Below, piece by piece: positions 28,821-33,888 of a stretch of 33,888 nt of DNA (position 1 is its first letter; each line of letters starts with the position of its first letter). Source of the DNA: Bimuria novae-zelandiae CBS 107.79 (lineage: Eukaryota > Ascomycota > Dothideomycetes > Pleosporales > Didymosphaeriaceae); assembly GCA_010015655.1 (NCBI GenBank), contig ML976695.1, positions 15,661 through 49,548 of the forward strand, in the 5' to 3' direction. Position numbers and translations under genes: made by a program. The notes below the pieces were generated by a model. It did not search any database. It was not told where the DNA came from and saw only the letters and a program-made list of their open reading frames with translations.

Positions 28821-30512
28821 ATAACAGGCATTGACGAAGCAGTTGCAGAAGCAAAAAGTACACCTCTAAGAGAGAAAATCCCATGGACAAAAATAGCTCG
28901 AAAGCATGGCGTTGTTCGCTTAACTTTGACGCGCAAAGTGGAGCTTGGTACGCGTTCCCACCAAGAGGATGCAGTAACGCGTCAGAACCTTAGCCTACAG
29001 GAGGAGGCAGAGCTTGTAAAGTACATAAATAAGCTCACAAAAGAACACCTCCTACCTACAAGAGAGATAGTTCAAGATTTCGCCTTAAATATCGCTGGGC
29101 ATCAGGTCTCTGAGAGCTGGGTATCGCGCTTCCTAGATCGTCACAACGATGAGCTTACGTCTTAATTCACCACATCTATAGACCGGCAACGCCACATCGC
29201 TAACTCTAGTGATAAGTACAAGCTGTACTACGACGCGCTACGCGACAAAATTAAGTTTTACAAGATAGAGCCTGCGCACACATACAATATGGATAAGAAA
29301 GGCTTCATAATTAGAGCTGTTAGCAGACAGAAGAGAATCTTTAGTAAGCGTTAATTTAAGAAGAAGCCCTTCAGGCAGATGCTGCAGGATGGCAATCGTG
29401 AGTAGGTAAGCCTTATAGCATGTGTGTGCGCGGATGGATCTGCTCTTCCTCCAGGCCTTATATATCCGGCTGAATCTCAGAATATTCAGAGCACCTGGGT
29501 GGAGGATGTGAAGGTGGGAGAACATATGGCCTTCTTTGGAGTATCACCTAGTGGCTGGAGCAACGATGGCCTAGGCCTTGCTTGGCTGCAACAGGTGTTC
29601 CAGCGCTTCACTGCATCTAAAGCTCGAAGAAAGTACCGCCTATTGCTCGTGGATGGCTATGGGAGTCACCTAACTGAAGAGTTTTTGGAGTATTGCCACC
29701 GGCACAAGATCCTTGTGGGTGTCTATCCACCTCACAGCACCCACACGCTTCAGCCGCTTGATGTAGTAATGTTTAAGCCTCTCAGTACAGCATACTCAAA
29801 GAAGCTAGGAGAGCGCCTCTTCAAGCACAAAGGCCTAGTACCAGTGAAGAAGCCTAACTTCTTCTCGCTATTCTGGGATGCCTGGGTGGCTAGCTTTACT
29901 AAATTAAATATACTTAGCTCCTTTAAGGCAGTGGGCGTGAGCCCATTCAACCCTAACGTTATACTAGACAAGTTTGTGGACAGCGACTCCGAGACTGCAG
30001 AAGATAGTGACTCTAACGCTACTATCTATGAAGGAGAATAGTAGAGGGTTCTAGATTAAGTAGTAAGGCGTGCGTTAAGGGGTGCAATAAAGAAGGATGC
30101 ATTAATTATTTGGCAATCGCTCCACTATATAGCTATCCAAAACACCCTTATAAGGAGCGAAAATGAAGGTCTAATAGACGCTCTTACTACTAAGAGGAAG
30201 CGAAAAAAGCAAGGCAAGCCTCTAGCTTTGCTACAACACTATAAGTACTGGGGACCGTACATGATGTGGACTCCTCGCTCCTTTCGAGAAGCGCGCACAC
30301 GGATGAGGTTAGCAAAGCGTGAGGTAGAGGAGGAGGAGTTCCAAAAAGAAGAGGCAAGAAAGTCAAAGGCTGCTGCTATAGCATACAAAAAGCAAATTAC
30401 AGAAGAGAAGCGCCAGAAGGCGGCGAGGGAGAAGGAAGAGCGAGAGAGGAAGCGTATAGAAAAGCGCCAAGCTATTAATACGCGCAAAGCTAAGAGAGCA
30501 CGCAAAAAATAG
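28821..30512 (+). pseudogene. Transposase C (pogo/Fot1), stops in frame
   Basis: Protein text starts at ITGIDEAVAEAKS; no ATG is present where A and B have one, and ATA at 28821 may be the mutated start. In order: helix-turn-helix (WTKIARKHGVVRLTLTRK), second binding unit (SESWVSRFLDRHN), first catalytic site YNMDKKG (Glu of DEKG changed to Lys, Asp kept), second LLVDGYGSH, third THTLQPLDV, then a C-terminal region with an acidic patch (SDSETAEDSDS) and a long Arg/Lys/Glu coiled coil ending KRARKK. In-frame stops lie at 29163-29165, about 29352, about 29403 and several after 30041. The block 29424-30041 is uninterrupted. It is less related to A and B than they are to each other. Confidence 0.85.
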
Positions 30513-30822
30513 TAGCGCGACTCTTAAAATAAATCTTAGACTGCACAAAAATGTAAGCACAAGGCCTTACAGCAATAAGGGGTTAAAAAGAGGTAGAGAC
30601 GTGGCTCTATAGCTATGCAAAGTAGTAGTGTTGCTTATAAGCCGTGCTCAGCACCTGCACCTATAGTAAATAGCCGCGGCCGTAAAATACTTTAACTACG
30701 TAAATTTTGGTAGCAAATTCTGTCGCATAGGCCTATAGATCACTCTACTAGAAAATCTAGTGAGAACAACTATTGTATGTGGCTCTACGGCCTCAAATTT
30801 GCTGGTGATAACTAGGGCCAAT

Positions 30823-30865
30823 TCCGCGCGTTGGCCGACGGCGCGCGTTGGGTGCACGGGCACGG
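30823..30865 (-). repeat. Terminal inverted repeat of element C, right
   Basis: 43 bp, followed by target TA at 30866-30867. Confidence 0.95.
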
Positions 30866-31040
30866 TATCTATCGCGTGCAATAATCGGTAGAAATCTTGG
30901 CGCCATCGCGAAATTCGCGCGCCCCCGCCAAACTCCCATACAAATCGTGAATTTGACTATGACGCGTTGATAACGGCCCACCATCCGTAGAATACTCGCT
31001 TGTAAGACTTAAAGCTGTGCAAATACGTGTATAGGGCTAT

Positions 31041-31092
31041 ACTAACGCTTTTTTTGGTGGAGAAGTCCATGTTTCAAGCCTATAGCGTTAGT
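31041..31092. repeat. 9-bp inverted repeat with 34-bp spacer
   Basis: ACTAACGCT at 31041-31049 and AGCGTTAGT at 31084-31092. It lies about 60 bp before the Tc1-like transposase text and might be part of that element's end, but no partner was found on the right side. Confidence 0.4.
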
Positions 31093-31149
31093 AGTTGTCC
31101 CCTTACGCCCGCACAAGCGCGTCGCCCGCCAGCATTGCCTTAATAGCTT

Positions 31150-32190
31150 ATAACGAAGAGCCGTGGCCTTGATCTACGTTGTTAACTTGATATTTATTGC
31201 TTTTTACTACTCGGTTGGCATCATGCCAATATCGCTGATACGGTGGATGTGTCGCTGTTGGAGGTGTACAAAATCGAGCAGAACTTAAAGCTATATGGGA
31301 GCACCCGCAAGCCTAGCAAACCTGGCGTAGTACTCGGTCGCCCGCGTAAACTATCACCCGACGATGAGCAAGCGCTGTACGATGAGCTTTTCCAGAGCGG
31401 CTGGATGTATCAGGACGAGATTGTATATTGGCTGTGGATGGAGAGAGGCGTTCGAGTACACCGATCAACGATTAGTTGGCTGATTAAGGACCGTGGGTGG
31501 AGCGAGCGCGCCCTGCGACCTATATCTATATTGCGCAACGAGGAGCTCCGGGAGGCCTATCGCAGGTGTATGAGACAATTTGTTACTGCTGATTTGGTGT
31601 TTCTCGACGAGTCAATCTTCAACGAGAAGACTGGCTGGCGACATAAGGCCTACGCCCCAATAGGCTTCACAAATCGATACTTCCAGGACGTACGGCGTGG
31701 CAAAACCTAGGCAATTCTTCCAGCGTACACTATTAACGGTTACCTGCCCTGTACTGGCGTAAAGGAGGGCTATTACAGCCACGAAGACTTTTTCGATTAG
31801 ATCCGCGACTCGCTCTTACTAACGCTCCAGTTGGCGTACGGCTAGAAGCCAATGGTTATAGTACTTGATAATGTCTCGATTCATACGAACTGGGAGGTAG
31901 TAAGGGTGATTAAAGAAGCTGGCTATATTGTCAGGTTCCTGCCGCCGTATTCGCTAGATTTTAATCCAATTGAGCTCACCTTTGGCGTCTTGAAGGCTTG
32001 GATCCGCCGTAACTACTGCCATGTACGATGGCGGTTTGACAACTTTGGCGACTTCCTAAGGGGCTCTATCCGCGAAAGTCGCTGCGATCGGTTTGCAAAA
32101 AAGCATTTTAAGCACGCCGCTGATGGCCTGTATAGGATAGAGAGCGAGGAGCGACTTTTGGAGGCCCGCAGAGAGATGTGGGGGTGGTAG
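31150..32190 (+). pseudogene. Tc1/mariner-type transposase, degraded
   Basis: Plus-strand frame with stops near 31190, 31708, 31798 and 31843. The N-terminus is a helix-turn-helix (GWHHANIADTVDVSLLEVYK), a GRPRKLSPDDEQAL linker (GRPR hook-like) and a second helix-turn-helix (RGVRVHRSTISWLIKDRGW). The catalytic core has VFLDESIFNEKTGWR (first D), VIVLDNVSIHTN (second D) and PPYSLDFNPIELTFGVLKAW (third acidic, with the NPIE motif). This is the DDE_3/IS630-Tc1 type, distinct from the pogo elements. The C-terminus ends EARREMWGW with TAG. No ATG is visible and no terminal repeats were identified, so boundaries are unknown. Confidence 0.85.
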
Positions 32191-32329
32191 TAGAGCGTAG
32201 AGCTGTTAATAGAGCTGTTAAAGTTGTCAAGTCGGAAATTTACATGTACTATAGCTACTAAGCGAGCTAGTGACGTAGTGAAACAAAATCGCCTATCTAA
32301 TGTCCAACTTCTGCGTCTTCTACCAACTT
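32191..32329. other. No gene seen
   Basis: Between the Tc1-like remnant and the terminal repeat gene. Contains AGAGCTGTTA twice (about 32200-32220). Confidence 0.4.
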
Positions 32330-33888
32330 AGCAAGCTACTCCTCCACCCACTACGCCCCCAGAACCCATATTTACGAGCCTAGCAGCAGCAGCAGCAGCA
32401 GCTTTACAGTGCTATTTAAACTTTTTAAGGTCCTCTTGTAGGTGCCGGACAACTCCATCCTTAAGTTTGAAGCGTTCACTAACCGCGATCTTATAGAGCT
32501 CTCCGCTAACGTTAGACATCTCCTTAAGATCCTTAATAGTCCACTTCTCCGATATGGCTACCTCTTAAGCCTGCTAATAATCGTAGCGATCTTCCTCTGG
32601 CTGCTAGGCGACTAGCCAGTTAAAAAAGTCCCTTACGGTTGCCCTTGTGTCTTCCTGGCCGCTTACAGGGCTCAAACTCGGTACTGGGATGGCGAGAGCG
32701 CTCCCCGGCGTACGCGGACGTTGACTTGGCAAGGGCGAGTAATACTGTTATAGCTGCTGTAGCTGCAACGGAGGAGCTCCCTGAGGATAAGCAGCAGCCA
32801 CAGGATATGGCGGATTGGCTACCTAAGGAGCCACTGGCATGGCTAGCTAGCCAAATACGCCCAAGTTTGACTGCAGCTGGGCCCCATCGCGCTAGAGCTT
32901 GAGTAACTCATGCCTCTCGTCGCGCCAGCGAGCCTCATCCTCAGCTCTCTGCCGCTCCCTCTTGCGCTCACGGAGTTAATAGTTACGCCAAAACTCCTTC
33001 TCGTCATCGCTCTCATCGCTATCAGAGTCATCGCGACGCTTCTTCTTGCCTCTCCAACGCTTTAACTAGTTACCACCGCCAGCAGGGCTCCGCTAGTAGT
33101 CTATAAGAGTAACTGGCGGCGCGAGGAGCTCTGCCTAGCCAGCAACAATCGCGTTTGCCTAAGACTTTAAATTGGCAGCAGCAATAGCGTAGTGTTCGAA
33201 GCTAGGCGTTACCCAGCACCAATTTTCGAAGTTTGTACACTCACTATTACGACAGAGCCAGTGCTTATAGATATGTCTCTCCCAGTCCTGCACCGACGCT
33301 AAACTATCAACGCGCTGTATAGCTCTCGCCTCGTTAAGAAGCTATTGCTGACGACGCAAGTTCCTCTCTAGTAGTGGCGTCGCTGCTTCACCTATATCAG
33401 ACGATGGCTCGTTAAACGATTAGTTACGCTTGAAGGCTTTCTCAAGAGCCCTAGACCTAACTCGCACCTCGACGCTCACCTCTATAAGTCGAACGCCAGG
33501 CGTTTTAGAGACCTGATAGTCTATGGCTTTGTGAAGCTTTATCTCCTCCACCTGGCTGAAGTCGGCCAGCGTTATCAGGACTTTTCGTGTCTTTATACCC
33601 GCTCGAAAGCCCACTGTACGACTCTTAATCTCATAATCGCGCCTATTCAGTCGAGCCTCCGGCTGCTCTAGCATCTCGTTTACGACTTTCTTAACGTTAT
33701 TAAGCCACCACATAAAGCGATCGTGTCGCTCTGGAGCGCGGTAAACGGCGCTCTTGCCGTTAACGATAAGCTTATAGTCCACCTCTACGTCAAACTCAGG
33801 CTGTGGCGGCAGCGACGATATGCTAGCTGAGCGATGGAGCGTAGGAGGGAGCGCGCGAGGCGTGACAGGCCTCTCTGGCAACGCGGGC
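32330..33888 (-). pseudogene. Decayed repeat-type gene of unknown family, open at the window edge
   Basis: A single minus-strand frame can be followed for about 1.5 kb through more than ten stops, all TAG or TAA, with no frame change. The first 150 codons (33881-33420) are intact and include VDYKLIVNGKSAVYRAPE, HDRFMWWLNNVKKVVNEML and VRLIEVSVEVRVRSRALEK. Then come a Cys-rich unit (WLCRNSECTNFENWCW, about 33250, followed by YAIAAANLK), an Asp/Ser/Lys/Arg-rich disordered region, a Pro/Gln-rich region and a helical C-terminal domain (ISEKWTIKDLKEMSNVSGEL). I recall similar Cys-rich units (W-x-C-x4-C-x5-C) in uncharacterised repeat-associated fungal proteins. No transposase or polymerase motif is visible. 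It starts outside the window. Confidence 0.6.
32382..32402. repeat. AGC microsatellite, 7 units
   Basis: Seven AGC units. On the minus strand they code part of a poly-alanine tract in the decayed gene covering 32330-33888. Confidence 0.9.

Larger units (their letters stand above)
28732..30865 (+). mobile_element. Pogo/Fot1-like DNA transposon C, 2134 bp
   Basis: 43-bp terminal inverted repeats at 28732-28774 and 30823-30865 (one mismatch), starting CCGTGCCCGTGCACCC, flanked by TA at 28730-28731 and 30866-30867. The transposase is on the plus strand, head-to-head with B. Both ends and both TA pairs are present, so the element is structurally complete although its gene is broken. Confidence 0.95.

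Noticed and set aside
32639..32902. Plus-strand frame of 87 codons
   Set aside because: Opposite-strand shadow of the decayed minus-strand gene, whose protein text is clearly more coherent.
19283..33888. Reassignment of TAG/TAA to Gln
   Set aside because: Stops of this kind occur only in repeats; host genes in the window use TAA and TAG as normal terminators, so hypermutation is the simpler explanation.
1..33888. CRISPR arrays, bacterial operons, prophage
   Set aside because: None seen; introns and transposon types show a fungal nuclear sequence.

Overview
The window looks like nuclear DNA of a filamentous ascomycete (Pezizomycotina). Genes carry 45-65 bp introns with GT(A/G)NGT-type donors, CTAAC or CTGAC branch sites and YAG/AAG acceptors. 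Transposons are pogo, Tc1 and Copia types, and their reading frames are broken mainly by TAG/TAA where Gln or Trp is expected, as repeat-induced point mutation (RIP) would leave them. The class (Dothideomycetes-like) is only a guess. Nearly all host genes encode uncharacterised fungal proteins.

Positions 1-3835: debris of a kinase-like gene, a short acidic reading frame broken by one stop, a multiply frameshifted conserved fungal gene on the minus strand, and an apparently intact 406-residue protein-kinase-like gene. Positions 3836-7724: a small Cys-rich protein (4775-5104), a two-exon gene with a 27-bp coding minisatellite (6195-7416), and a small convergent gene whose first intron starts right after its ATG (7421-7724). 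Positions 7725-10953: long non-coding stretches, a short disordered protein behind a TATA box and long leader, and a two-exon 173-residue gene.

Positions 11033-18830 form a gene island: a 527-residue nuclear-looking protein, two paralogous multi-membrane-span genes (13124-14581 plus; 17385-18674 minus), and between them a 148-residue protein and a HIT-like zinc-finger peptide. The two membrane genes face each other, share three intron positions, and retain a recognisable duplicated core promoter and 5' leader.

From about 19.28 kb to the end the window is a transposon nest. Three pogo/Fot1-like DNA transposons lie end to end and share single TA dinucleotides: A (minus, ends 22164), B (22167-28729, minus) and C (28732-30865, plus). 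A Copia LTR retrotransposon (22870-27326; LTRs identical as read, 5-bp target duplication CTTAT) is nested inside B; removing it restores B's reading frame. Element A is itself interrupted by foreign repeat sequence and an assembly gap with a poly-G run. A decayed Tc1/mariner transposase (about 31150-32190) and a decayed repeat-encoded gene of unknown family (about 32330-33888, running off the window) follow.

I saw no CRISPR array, rRNA, tRNA or recognisable biosynthetic cluster. The most unusual items are the TA-sharing transposon chain, the defective Copia copy with identical LTRs, and the facing paralogous membrane genes with a duplicated promoter.
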